Shown in pieces: positions 32,847-40,958 of a stretch of DNA of 64,000 bases. The stretch covers positions 50,085-114,084 of the forward strand of contig JAHQVJ010000248.1 in NCBI GenBank assembly GCA_019634415.1, read 5' to 3'. The DNA is from Myxococcales bacterium. Lineage in GTDB: Bacteria > Myxococcota_A > UBA796 > GCA-2862545. The translations under genes were made by a program, and so were the position numbers. The notes under the pieces are model-generated. The model was not told the DNA's origin and made no database searches. It saw nothing but the letters and a program-made list of their open reading frames with translations. Position 1 is the stretch's first letter. Each line of letters begins with the position of its first letter.

Positions 32847-34084
32847 GGCGAGAACCGATCCAGGGCGCGCTGCAGCTCGGGAAGCGTGCTGTTCAGCAGC
32901 CCCTGGGCCCGTCGCGTGGACGCGGCACCGTAGTAGGGCGCCAGCGCTGGCTGCAGGTGGGGCCGCAGGTCGGCCACGGTGACGGAGCTGGGCTGTCCCA
33001 GCGTGTCGTACAGCTGCTGCGCGATGGCGGGGCCGGAGTTGTAGCCGACGTAGACGAGCAGTGGGTTGTCGCCCACCTGAGCGATGAGCTGTCGCATGTA
33101 GGCGGTGCCGGCACGCACGGACTTCTCTCCGTCGAAGCGGGCGTCCGACAGATCGCAGGGCACCTCGCGCTTCAGGCGCTCCACGGCGGTCGGATCCGTC
33201 TCGAGCGCCTTGCTCGTGGCTTGCGACATGGAGCAGTCCCTGCACCCACACGGGGCGACCTGACCGATCCCGAAGATGCCGCGGAAGGGGCGGCTTCGCG
33301 CAGTGGAGGCGCAGAACTGCATGAGCCCGGCGCAGCCGGTGGGGGAGATGGCGTACTGGCGCCCGCGGGACTCCACCCACATCACGGCCTTGGTGAGCGC
33401 TGCCAGCTCGGCGTCGCCGTCCGCCGCAGCGAGCAACGCCTCGTCCCACCGGTCCATCATGGGCAGCGAGCGTGCGGTCAAGGGCGCCGAGTAGCCGGAG
33501 GGATCCACGGGGGCGCCGGGCGTGATGGGCGCGGGGGCGACCTTGTGGACCAGGCCCATGGCCGAGTCCACCCAGGCGGCGACGGCGGTGCCGTCGATGA
33601 GGTTGGCGGCGCGCTGCACCCACGCGGTGGTGCTCGCGCTCCAGGGCACCAGGGTGGGCTGCACCACCAGCGCGGTGAACAGGGCGAGGTACACCACCCG
33701 GAACACGCGCGTCTGGAGCCGGCGGAGGGCGCGATGGCTGGCTCCGAGGCGCTCACGGAGCCACCGGTCGGCGGCCCGCTTGGCGCGGTCCCAGCGCTCG
33801 CCCAGGCGCTGGAGTCCGTCGCCCGCGAGCCACCACACCAGCCCCTGGGCGGCGCCGAAGACGACGAGCCGCGGCCACGCGCCATCCACGCCGAGTGCCA
33901 CGGCGAGGCGGACGAAGCCGTCCTGCAGATCGAGCCCGACGATGGCGAGCACGAAGGTGGCTGCGAGCTGCAGCAGCAAGCCGAGCACGGCGATGCCGAG
34001 CATCCAGCGGAAGGACTGCTCCACCACCAGATGACCCAACGTACGGAACAGCCAGCTCAGCGCTCGTTGCATGCCGAAGGTCAT
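32843..34084 (-). CDS. Membrane-anchored lytic transglycosylase (SLT domain)
   Basis: 413 residues. Two or three N-terminal membrane helices (FRWMLGIAVLGLLLQLAATF, LVVFGAAQGLVWWLAG, VVYLALFTALVVQP) anchor an outward domain. The SLT/lysozyme-like domain, at about 225-370, has the catalytic Glu in KAVMWVESRGRQYAISPTG, then CAGLMQFCAST and VRAGTAYMRQLI, and YVGYNSGPA at the end. It would cleave peptidoglycan glycan strands to anhydro products. Extra Cys residues (CGCRDC) in the middle are unusual. It starts four bases after the anti-sigma stop and overlaps the DUF429 gene, so it belongs to the sigma-factor operon. Confidence 0.9.
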   Translation of the reverse strand: MTFGMQRALSWLFRTLGHLVVEQSFRWMLGIAVLGLLLQLAATFVLAIVGLDLQDGFVRLAVALGVDGAWPRLVVFGAAQGLVWWLAGDGLQRLGERWDRAKRAADRWLRERLGASHRALRRLQTRVFRVVYLALFTALVVQPTLVPWSASTTAWVQRAANLIDGTAVAAWVDSAMGLVHKVAPAPITPGAPVDPSGYSAPLTARSLPMMDRWDEALLAAADGDAELAALTKAVMWVESRGRQYAISPTGCAGLMQFCASTARSRPFRGIFGIGQVAPCGCRDCSMSQATSKALETDPTAVERLKREVPCDLSDARFDGEKSVRAGTAYMRQLIAQVGDNPLLVYVGYNSGPAIAQQLYDTLGQPSSVTVADLRPHLQPALAPYYGAASTRRAQGLLNSTLPELQRALDRFSP

Positions 34085-34087
34085 AGC

Positions 34088-35092
34088 CTACGGACCAGCC
34101 ATCTCCTCGGGCTGGAGGTGCGTGATGAGCTCTCGGGCCCGAAACAGCAGGCGCTGCCCGTGCTGCTGCACCATCGCTGGTCGGGCGATGGACAGCACCG
34201 CCACCTCGTGGCTCGTCTGCCCCACGTCCGTGGTGCGCACCACGTCCTGGACCGTCCACGGCTCGGGCAGCTGGTCGGCGAGGGGCTGCAGCACGGACTT
34301 CCAGTCTCGGTCCCCTCCCAGATCGAGGGGCGAATAGAGCACCGCGGCACAGGGATACTCCGAGCAGTCCACGCCGAGCAGCTCCACGTCGGGGTGCAGC
34401 GGCAGCTCCCCGTGAACCGCTCGGGCGAAGGCCTCGGGCGCCAGCAGCGGTGGCAGATCCTCGGGCCAGGACAGCGGGGTGCCCTCGTGGGTGGTGAGGC
34501 GCCCCCGCACCAGGGCGAGCTCGAGCTGGAGCCGCTCGATGGTGCGCAGCGCCTCCTCGAGCTGTGCGTCGGGAAGCGCCCTCGGCACCGCGGTCGGCTG
34601 GTCACCCACCCGCGGAACGGCCGTCACCGTGCCGTCGGGAGCCTCCACTCGCACGGTGTGGGGCCCGATCCGGATGGCGGCCGATCCCTCGACGGGAAGT
34701 ACGTGCGAGCCAGCTCGGACGGTGGCTGGCCCCTCGACGTGCACCGCGTCGCCGCGCACCACGATGTCGACCCGGTCGACTGGAGCGCGAGGCACCAGGA
34801 GTCCCAGGAGCAGCCCGGCTGCCGCCGCGAGACCCGCCGCTGCCAACCCCCAGGGTCGGCGGTTCGCCCTCGTGGGTTGCTCCGCCGCGTCGTCGGCCTG
34901 GACCACCCGCTGGATCAGGGCCTCGTCGACCTCGGGCAGGGGCATGTCGTCGAGGGCGCTGGCCAGCTGCTGCAGCTCCTCCCACAGCAGCCCCACCTCT
35001 GGCTCCCGCGCGATGCGCTCGCGCAGCACCCGCGCGTCGTCGGGAGATAGATCGCCGGACAGCAAGGCGGAGAGTCGCTCTTCCAGCGTCAT
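34088..35092 (-). CDS. Probable anti-sigma factor, single-pass membrane protein
   Basis: 334 residues. The N-terminal 75 residues (MTLEERLSALLSGDLSPDDA ... RVVQADDAAEQP) have the helical layout of anti-sigma domains, without the HxxxCxxC zinc motif. One membrane helix follows (WGLAAAGLAAAAGLLLGLLV, about 82-101). Then come a FecR-like beta region (VRGDAVHVEGPATVRAGSHV) and a C-terminal domain with a Cys pair (DCSEYPCAAVLYS). ATG 35092 overlaps the sigma-factor stop as ATGA, the standard arrangement of sigma/anti-sigma pairs. It probably holds the sigma factor at the inner membrane until an envelope signal arrives. Confidence 0.85.
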   Translation of the reverse strand: MTLEERLSALLSGDLSPDDARVLRERIAREPEVGLLWEELQQLASALDDMPLPEVDEALIQRVVQADDAAEQPTRANRRPWGLAAAGLAAAAGLLLGLLVPRAPVDRVDIVVRGDAVHVEGPATVRAGSHVLPVEGSAAIRIGPHTVRVEAPDGTVTAVPRVGDQPTAVPRALPDAQLEEALRTIERLQLELALVRGRLTTHEGTPLSWPEDLPPLLAPEAFARAVHGELPLHPDVELLGVDCSEYPCAAVLYSPLDLGGDRDWKSVLQPLADQLPEPWTVQDVVRTTDVGQTSHEVAVLSIARPAMVQQHGQRLLFRARELITHLQPEEMAGP

Positions 35093-35634
35093 GTCTGCCT
35101 CCGCATCGCCATCATCAGCTCCGCGCGTGCCCGGTGTAGTCGCGACTTCACGGTTCCCACCGGTAGATCCTCCTCCAGGGCGATGGTGGCCAGCGGCAGC
35201 CCCGCCACGTGATGGGCCACCACGATCCGTCGCAGGGGCTCGGGTAGCGCGTCGATGGCCTTCTGTAGGGCGGTGCTCTGCTCGTGGCTCACCAGATCCG
35301 CCTCCACGCTGGCCGCGGGAGACGGCGCGTCGTGCAGCTGGACCACGTGACCCTGGCGCGTCCGCCGACGTCGCTGATCCACCAGCTCCCGATGGGCGAT
35401 GGTCGCCACCCAGGTGGACAGCTTGGCCGGCCCGTTGGGGTCGAAGCGGTGGAGCGCGCGGAACACCCGCTCCCACACGCGCTGGAAGGCGTCGTCGGGG
35501 TGCGGCGCGAGGCGTCGACACAGCCCCAGCACCAGCGGCCCCAGGGCCCGCACGATGGCCTCTCGGGCAGCGCGGTCTCCGGCGACGGCGCGGCTGCACA
35601 CGTCGTCGGGCACCGAGTGGCGAGGGGCCAACAT
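35089..35634 (-). CDS. ECF-type RNA polymerase sigma factor
   Basis: 181 residues. Region 2 includes DDAFQRVWERVFRALHRF and LSTWVATIAHRELVDQRRR (helices 2.2-2.4); region 4 includes IDALPEPLRRIVVAHHVAGL and EEDLPVGTVKSRLHRARAEL, the -35 reading helix-turn-helix. This layout is diagnostic of ECF sigma factors, here close to the RpoE/SigK type with a short linker. ATG 35634 shares its A with the hydrolase stop (TGATG), and its own stop overlaps the anti-sigma start. It likely directs the genes of its own operon and others; no obvious target promoter could be picked by eye. Confidence 0.95.
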   Translation of the reverse strand: MLAPRHSVPDDVCSRAVAGDRAAREAIVRALGPLVLGLCRRLAPHPDDAFQRVWERVFRALHRFDPNGPAKLSTWVATIAHRELVDQRRRRTRQGHVVQLHDAPSPAASVEADLVSHEQSTALQKAIDALPEPLRRIVVAHHVAGLPLATIALEEDLPVGTVKSRLHRARAELMMAMRRQT

Positions 35635-36632
35635 CACCGCGCCTGCAGGAAGGGGAGCACGGCGTCGGCGAATGCGCCGGGATCGCTGTGCATGGGGTAG
35701 TGGCTGGCGTCGTCGAGCTGCACCAGCTCGGCGTCGGCCAGATCGTCCACCACGGCCTGCGTCATCTCGGTGTTGCCGATGGAGTCCAGCTCGCCCGTGA
35801 TGGCCAGGGTCGGCAGGGAGACGAGTCGAGCCACGTCCAGCAGGTCCGTGTCGCGCAGGCTGTCGTGCACCGGGTCGGACACCAGGTTCCCCCGCAGCTG
35901 AGCGTCGATCAGGTTGTAGTGGGAGAAGAACACCGTGGTCAACAACCCAGGCGTCTGCAGCGCGAAGTCGTCGAAGCGGTCGTCGAGGGCGCCGACGTAC
36001 TCCCACAGCTGCTCCTCCTCGGGGGAGTCCACCGCGGGTGGATCGGTTCGCTCGCAATACTCCACGATCTCGATGAACAGGGCGTCATCGACTCCGAGGT
36101 CCAGCTGGTCCTGCGCCACGCGACACACGAAGGGGTGCCGGTAGGTGTTCTCGATGGTGCGGTCGTCGTTGGACCAACCGGGTGCCACGGGGATCCAGGC
36201 GTCGAATCCCGGCCGGTCCTGCGACAGGTACAGCGCACTGGAGCTGGCCCCGAAGGAGTGGCCCATGAGCACGATCTGGTCGGGCTGGTATCGCTCCTCG
36301 AGCACGTCGCGCACGGCCCCGAGATCGTCGAGGAGCACGTCGATGTGCAGGTCGTCGGGGTCGAAGGTGCCCTGGGCGTTGCCCACGCCGCGCCGGTCGT
36401 ACATGGCCACCAAGGCGTGCTGCTCGAGGGTGTCGCGGAAGTCCACCAGTCCCACGGCCCGCTCCGCGATGCCGGGACCGCTCGGCCCGCCCGACTCGAA
36501 CAGGATCAGGGTGCCGGTGCTCGGGTTGCCGTGCACGGCGACGGGCAGGGCGGCGTCCTCCACCACCACGGTGATCTGATCGTGTCGCTCGGAGCAGGCC
36601 GTCAGTGCGAGCGAGAGGGTCAGTGCCCTCAT
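35634..36632 (-). CDS. Alpha/beta hydrolase lipoprotein
   Basis: 332 residues. Signal peptide with lipobox LALTAC (Cys13). The alpha/beta-hydrolase fold shows an oxyanion segment LILFESGGPSGPG, the strand VAMYDRRGVGNAQG, nucleophile elbow LMGHSFGAS, acid Asp in AITGELDSIGN and His in LDDASHYPMHSD, so the full catalytic triad is present. Resembles proline iminopeptidase/AB hydrolase-1 enzymes; the substrate is unknown. It overlaps both the gene before it (ATGA) and the sigma gene after it, placing a secreted hydrolase inside a sigma-factor operon. Confidence 0.9.
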   Translation of the reverse strand: MRALTLSLALTACSERHDQITVVVEDAALPVAVHGNPSTGTLILFESGGPSGPGIAERAVGLVDFRDTLEQHALVAMYDRRGVGNAQGTFDPDDLHIDVLLDDLGAVRDVLEERYQPDQIVLMGHSFGASSSALYLSQDRPGFDAWIPVAPGWSNDDRTIENTYRHPFVCRVAQDQLDLGVDDALFIEIVEYCERTDPPAVDSPEEEQLWEYVGALDDRFDDFALQTPGLLTTVFFSHYNLIDAQLRGNLVSDPVHDSLRDTDLLDVARLVSLPTLAITGELDSIGNTEMTQAVVDDLADAELVQLDDASHYPMHSDPGAFADAVLPFLQAR

Positions 36633-37159
36633 GCGTCACCTCCGAGGCGCAGGCCGACCTGCACGGCGAGATCCAGCCCCACTCCATGGGCGGTGGGTAG
36701 GCGCATGCCGAGCTGAGGCCGCACGAACCAGGCGTCGATGCCGCGGGTGCCGGGTGTCCGGCGCCCGAGCTCGAGGCCGGGAGTGACGGTGGCCCAGGCG
36801 CGTCCGGCCAGGCTCCGTCGCGGCCCGTCCACGTCCACGACGTAGGTGGGGGCGGCCCAGGTGCCCAGCAGGCCTCCGCCGTGCACGAACACGCCCCACA
36901 GGCCTCCGCGGGCACCTTCGAGCGACAGGGCAGGGCCGGCCCGCAGGAAGGTGCCGACGAGGTTCTTGGGGTGCCAGTAGGCGCCGGCTTCGGCTTCGAG
37001 GTGCAGGGCGGCGCGGGGGTTGTCGGAGGTGGGCCACGAGGCGCGAGCGGAGGCGCCGGGGTGGGTGAGGAAGTCGCCGTGGTAGGCCAGGGACCACGCC
37101 GGACCGGCCAGTGCGGTGCTCGGTGCCAGGCTGGTGAGCACGAGTGCGATGCGAACCAT
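36629..37159 (-). CDS. Exported, probably outer-membrane beta-rich protein
   Basis: 176 residues. The signal peptide (MVRIALVLTSLAPSTALAGP) has a normal Ala-x-Ala exit. The mature part has alternating hydrophobic/aromatic strands with Gly turns (LHLEAEAGAYWHP, GLWGVFVHGGGLLGTW, LDLAVQVGLRLGG), as in small beta-barrels, and lacks Cys. It is the first gene of the sigma-factor operon: ATG 37159 has GGAG four bases beyond an ACAAC spacer, and its stop overlaps the hydrolase start. A role as envelope sensor or target is possible but unproven. Confidence 0.75.
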   Translation of the reverse strand: MVRIALVLTSLAPSTALAGPAWSLAYHGDFLTHPGASARASWPTSDNPRAALHLEAEAGAYWHPKNLVGTFLRAGPALSLEGARGGLWGVFVHGGGLLGTWAAPTYVVDVDGPRRSLAGRAWATVTPGLELGRRTPGTRGIDAWFVRPQLGMRLPTAHGVGLDLAVQVGLRLGGDA

Positions 37160-37295
37160 GTTGTCTCCTTCGCTGCATTCCTCGTCGGCGGGGCGAAGGG
37201 GTTCGGAGATTTTCTCGCAGACCTGTGCGGGCGGCTCCCTCACCGGGAATCGCGCCGCCTGTACGCCTGCCGTACGAGGTCGTCAGGAGGAGGCC

Positions 37296-37592
37296 ATGCA
37301 CCTCGTCGACTTCCTGATCGGGTTCTTCCTCATGAACGCCATGCCGCACTTCGTGCTCGGCGTGTGGAGGGGCCGCATCCTGTCGCTGTTCGGCACCTCT
37401 CCCGGCGCGAACCTCGCCTACAGTGCCGTGTGCTTCAGCGTCTCCATGGGTCTGTTCCTCTGGGCCCACGGGCTCGCTGGTTTCGGCGAGCAGCCCATCT
37501 ACACGGGGGCACTGACCATCCTGGTCATCTACTACCTCACCGGGCACTTCTTCCACCGACTCTTCGCCCCACCTCCCTCGCCCGCCGAATAG
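37296..37592 (+). CDS. Small membrane protein
   Basis: 98 residues with three predicted membrane helices (VDFLIGFFLMNAMPHFVLGV, YSAVCFSVSMGLFLWAHGL, TGALTILVIYYLTGHFFHRL). A MPHF segment inside helix 1 and GHFFHRLF at the end give a cluster of His. I do not recognise the family. ATG 37296 has AGGAGG with ideal spacing. The gene is divergent from the sigma-factor operon and stands 25 bases before the aquaporin gene, with a hairpin between them. Confidence 0.75.
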   Translation: MHLVDFLIGFFLMNAMPHFVLGVWRGRILSLFGTSPGANLAYSAVCFSVSMGLFLWAHGLAGFGEQPIYTGALTILVIYYLTGHFFHRLFAPPPSPAE

Positions 37593-37615
37593 ACAGCTCC
37601 CTGCTCGGGAGCTGT
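37593..37615 (+). promoter_or_regulatory. Perfect hairpin sequestering the aquaporin ribosome binding site
   Basis: ACAGCTCCC (37593-37601) is followed by a five-base loop and its exact complement GGGAGCTGT (37607-37615). It begins immediately after the stop codon of the small membrane protein gene and ends two bases before the aquaporin ATG (37618). The right arm contains GGGAG, the only Shine-Dalgarno candidate. It could be a weak terminator, or a switch in which upstream translation or another factor opens the stem. Confidence 0.55.
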
Positions 37616-37617
37616 CG

Positions 37618-38307
37618 ATGTCGCCAACGTACCCATTGCTTCGGAAAGCCGGCGCGGATGCCGTCGGGACCTTCGCCCTCGTGTTCGCCGGCTGCGGTGC
37701 GGCCGTGGTGGACGCCCAGACCCAAGCCCTGGGTCACCTCGGTGTGAGCCTGGTCTTCGGCCTGGTGGTGGGGGCGATGATCTTCGCCACCGGCCACGTG
37801 TCGGGGGCCCACTTCAACCCGGCCGTCACCCTGGCCTTCGCCGTCACGGGCAGCTTCCCCTGGAAGGAGGTGCCTGCCTACGTCGTCGCCCAGCTGGTGG
37901 CTGCGGTGGCCGCGAGCGCGGCGGTGCTGGGGCTGGTGGGATCCGAGGCGCTGCTGGGTGCCACCGTTCCCACCGTGGAGGTGGGGCCGGCGCTGGGCCT
38001 CGAGGTGTTGCTGACGTTCTTCCTGATGTTCGTCATCAAGTCCGTGGCCACCGACGCACGGGCATCGGGCAACGTCGCTGCGCTGGCCATCGGAGGCACG
38101 GTGGCCCTGTGTGCCCTGATGGGTGGACCGCTGACGGGCGCCTCCATGAACCCCGCACGGTCGCTGGGACCGGCCCTGATGGCAGGCGTCGCGGACCATC
38201 AGTGGCTGTATGTGGTGGGCCCCATCCTGGGAGCTGCAGCGGGAGCCTGGACCTACGGGCAGGTGGCCTGTGGCACACCCACCAAGGCCGCGGCAGGCTG
38301 TTGCTGA
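37618..38307 (+). CDS. Aquaporin (MIP family)
   Basis: 229 residues with six membrane helices and two NPA half-helices: SGAHFNPAVTLAF and GASMNPARSLGPAL. The second loop has Arg after NPA, part of the selectivity filter, and short loops, which favour a water-type channel over glycerol facilitators. Starts at ATG 37618 behind the hairpin. The C-terminus ends in a Cys-rich tail (VACGTPTKAAAGCC), uncommon for the family. The stop overlaps the start region of the next gene. Confidence 0.93.
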   Translation: MSPTYPLLRKAGADAVGTFALVFAGCGAAVVDAQTQALGHLGVSLVFGLVVGAMIFATGHVSGAHFNPAVTLAFAVTGSFPWKEVPAYVVAQLVAAVAASAAVLGLVGSEALLGATVPTVEVGPALGLEVLLTFFLMFVIKSVATDARASGNVAALAIGGTVALCALMGGPLTGASMNPARSLGPALMAGVADHQWLYVVGPILGAAAGAWTYGQVACGTPTKAAAGCC

Positions 38308-39341
38308 CGCTGCGACGGCTGACGGGCGCCCAGGGTGCGCTCGTGGTGGTCCACGTCGCTGCGCTGGGGGCGTGGTGGCTCAAGTCGTCGTGGCCGGGCG
38401 ACCTGGCGGGTCCCGTGGCCACGGGAGCCACCACCTGGGTGGCAGCGGCCTTGGCGTTGCTGGGGATCGGGGCCCTGCTCGCCTACATGACCCTTCCCGA
38501 GCCCACCGACGATCGGGCCCGCGACGCCCATGTGCGCTGGTCCGTGAGCCTGCACCTCACCTACACCTGGGCCATGGCCACGTGCCTGGCGCTGTGGGCC
38601 TTCCGCGACTACGCGCAGGCGGCCCACGACACCCCCCACGAGGAGGCGCTGAAGGTCTGGTTCCTGGCCCTGGGGTTCTTCGGTGGGTTCCTGAACCTCA
38701 CCCGGTCCACGGGCACACGATCGCAGACGAGCACCATCCACGCCACGACCATGCGCATGGTGCGGCAGCTCGACCGCCTGCAGCGGGGTCAGGAGACCAA
38801 CGCCCTGCTGTTCACCTGGGCCGTGAATGCTCAGCTGGCGGAGACGCGGGAGGAGCTGGGCCAGGCGCTCACCGAGATGGTGGACGCCGCTCGCAGCCAT
38901 CCCTGGCTGCCCGCCGAGAAGCTCGCCGTGAGCCTGTGGGTGAGGGGACTCGACCAGTGGCGCATCCTGGCCAGTGCCGGGATCAGCGAGGGGTCGCAGG
39001 AGGCGTTCACTCAGCCCGTGGTGGACCAGGAGACGCCCGGAGCCGGTGTCGTGGCCAACCTCGCCGCCACTGGCCGGCGCATGCTGATCGAAGCCTCCAT
39101 CGACGCCAACCCCTGGTACAAGTCGGATCCGCGCGCGCCCCAAGGCCACAGCGGGATGGCCGTGGTGACGGTGGAGAACGCCCAGGGAGAGTCGGTGGCT
39201 GCCCTGTGCCTCACGGCACGACCGGGCACGCTGTTGCCCTCGAGCCGCGACGACTCGGACGCCCACCGGGCGCTGGTCCGACGGTTGATCGCCTGGAAGA
39301 TCGCGTTTACGCTGCCAGTAGTGAAGCTGCTGGAGCTGTGA
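38301..39341 (+). CDS. Membrane protein with C-terminal GAF-like domain
   Basis: About 346 residues. Four membrane helices lie in the first 135 residues (ALVVVHVAALGAWWLKSSW, WVAAALALLGIGALLAYMT, SLHLTYTWAMATCLALWAF, VWFLALGFFGGFLNLT). A linking helix and a domain resembling GAF sensors follow (ILASAGISEGSQEAFTQPVV, MAVVTVENAQGESVAALCL). No kinase or cyclase follows, so the output is unknown. The start is uncertain: TTG 38301, or CTG 38304 whose TGA overlap with the aquaporin stop is like other junctions here. The downstream stop is coupled to a 53-residue frame. Confidence 0.75.
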   Translation: MLTLRRLTGAQGALVVVHVAALGAWWLKSSWPGDLAGPVATGATTWVAAALALLGIGALLAYMTLPEPTDDRARDAHVRWSVSLHLTYTWAMATCLALWAFRDYAQAAHDTPHEEALKVWFLALGFFGGFLNLTRSTGTRSQTSTIHATTMRMVRQLDRLQRGQETNALLFTWAVNAQLAETREELGQALTEMVDAARSHPWLPAEKLAVSLWVRGLDQWRILASAGISEGSQEAFTQPVVDQETPGAGVVANLAATGRRMLIEASIDANPWYKSDPRAPQGHSGMAVVTVENAQGESVAALCLTARPGTLLPSSRDDSDAHRALVRRLIAWKIAFTLPVVKLLEL

Positions 39342-39502
39342 TGAAGCGCGTGCCGTTCGAAGAGGCTCCCTCCTCTCCCCCCACCCAGAAGCTGGCGCGC
39401 GACGAGCAGCCTCGCGTGAACTGGAAGGCGCTCGACGACTTCGTGAGCGCGAACAAGCCCGAGGGACGAGCAGCCCGTCAGTCGAAGGTGACGGGCACCT
39501 GA
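39341..39502 (+). CDS. Possible small hydrophilic protein
   Basis: 53 residues (starts MKRVPFEEAPSSPPTQKLAR), charged and Pro-rich at the start, helical later (WKALDDFVSANKPEG). The ATG shares a base with the previous stop (TGATG), which favours a real coupled gene. The last 25 bases overlap the convergent kinase gene. No family is recognised. Confidence 0.45.
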   Translation: MKRVPFEEAPSSPPTQKLARDEQPRVNWKALDDFVSANKPEGRAARQSKVTGT

Positions 39503-40851
39503 ACCGTGTAGGGCTGTAGCGCCGCGTCGAACGGAGCGGCCTGCAGGATGCGGCGCACGCAGCGCTCGGTCCGCGCCTCCATGGTGGACTCCACCACCCG
39601 CACCCGCGTGGGCTTGCCCGCCGTCACGGTCACCGCCACCTGAATGGTGCCCTTGCCGCCTGCCCCGGGGCAGTTGCCCAGCTCGGCGCTTCGAAGGTGG
39701 ATGGCAGCGAGCACGGTGTCGACGTGGGGAGAGGCGGGCTTGTAGATCCACAGCAGCGCCACCCCCAGCGCGGTGACCGCTGCCAACGCCAGCGCCACGG
39801 CACCCATCCCGACGAGTCCCACGGCGCCGGCAACGGCTGGCCGGCCCTGCGGTGTGGGCTCGGGAGCCGTGTCCTCGGGCTGGTCGGCAGGCTCGGCTGC
39901 GCCGCGTGCGGTCTGCAGGGCCGGTCGAGGGGGCACGCGGTTCACCACGCTCACCGGAGCTGGCTCCCCCGTGGAATCCCGCTGCACCAGCCAGGTGCGC
40001 AGCTCCTCCTCGAGGCGGGCCGCGCTGGGGGTACGCACCGCGCGCTGGCGTCGGGTGGCTCGGATCACCACCTCCGCCAACCCGTCGGGGATCCGGAGCA
40101 CGTCCGAGCGCGGATCGAGGTGCGGCACCGCGAGCTTCCGGTGCATCACCCGCGCCATGGGCTCCGCCTCCGCTCCCGCCAGCGGCAGGTCGTGGAAGGG
40201 GCGCCCGATCAACATCTCGTACAGCGTCTGTCCCAGGGCGTACACATCGGCCTTGGCGCCGTCCTGGGCCTGTCGGGTGTCGTCGTCGGTGAACACCTCG
40301 GGGGGGAGGTAGGCGGCGGTGCCCACCACGTAGCCGTTACGGGTGACGTGGGGGCTGGCGACGTCCCGTGCGATGCCGAAGTCGATGAGGCGCGGCACGC
40401 CGTCGTCGCCCAGCAGCACGTTGGCGGGCTTCAGATCGCGATGGCGCACGCCCTCGGCGTGCACCGCGGCCAGCCCCGATGCCAGGTCGGCGAACAGGCG
40501 CGCCGCGCGCTCGGGATCCATGGGGCCGTGTCTGTCCATGTGCTCGTGCAGGTCGTGGCCCACCAACAGGTCCATCACCAGCCACGGCGGAGGACCCTCG
40601 TGCAGCGCGTGGACCCGGACCACGTTCGGGTGCTCGATCCGCGACAGCAGCTGCGCCTCGGCCGCGAACCGCTCGGCGGCGAGGGGTGTGGTGTCCAGCA
40701 GCACCTTCAGGGCGCGCTCCCACGTCCTCACGGGCTCGGCATCGTCGGGCCGCGCCCGGTACACCGCGCACATCCCTCCCTCGCCGAGCTTCTCCAGGAT
40801 CTCCCAGCCCGGGACGGAAGGGTGGCCATCATTGGTGCTGGAGGTGCTCAC
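39478..40851 (-). CDS. Ser/Thr protein kinase with C-terminal AgmX/PglI-like domain
   Basis: 457 residues. Kinase domain about 15-280: Gly loop LGEGGMCAVYRAR, ATP-binding Lys in ALKVLLD, catalytic loop RHRDLKPANVLL, DFG in LIDFGIARD, LPPEV in place of APE, and ADVYALGQTLYEML. After a Pro-rich linker comes one membrane helix (AVALALAAVTALGVALLWIY). The outward 95 residues have a Cys pair and a TonB-like pattern (GTIQVAVTVTAGKPTRVRVV; ERCVRRILQAAPF), as in AgmX/PglI C-terminal domains of myxobacteria. GTG 40851 was preferred over GTG 40908. It would signal across the inner membrane. The 3' end overlaps the small 39341 gene. Confidence 0.9.
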   Translation of the reverse strand: MSTSSTNDGHPSVPGWEILEKLGEGGMCAVYRARPDDAEPVRTWERALKVLLDTTPLAAERFAAEAQLLSRIEHPNVVRVHALHEGPPPWLVMDLLVGHDLHEHMDRHGPMDPERAARLFADLASGLAAVHAEGVRHRDLKPANVLLGDDGVPRLIDFGIARDVASPHVTRNGYVVGTAAYLPPEVFTDDDTRQAQDGAKADVYALGQTLYEMLIGRPFHDLPLAGAEAEPMARVMHRKLAVPHLDPRSDVLRIPDGLAEVVIRATRRQRAVRTPSAARLEEELRTWLVQRDSTGEPAPVSVVNRVPPRPALQTARGAAEPADQPEDTAPEPTPQGRPAVAGAVGLVGMGAVALALAAVTALGVALLWIYKPASPHVDTVLAAIHLRSAELGNCPGAGGKGTIQVAVTVTAGKPTRVRVVESTMEARTERCVRRILQAAPFDAALQPYTVQVPVTFD

Positions 40852-40958
40852 CGACAGCCCGATCCTATCCCCTCGTGGCGCATGACGATCTGTTGGCAAC
40901 TCCGGCACGGATCGGTGGGAACCTCAGGTCGCTGCGGGTGTCGACGATGGGACACTCG

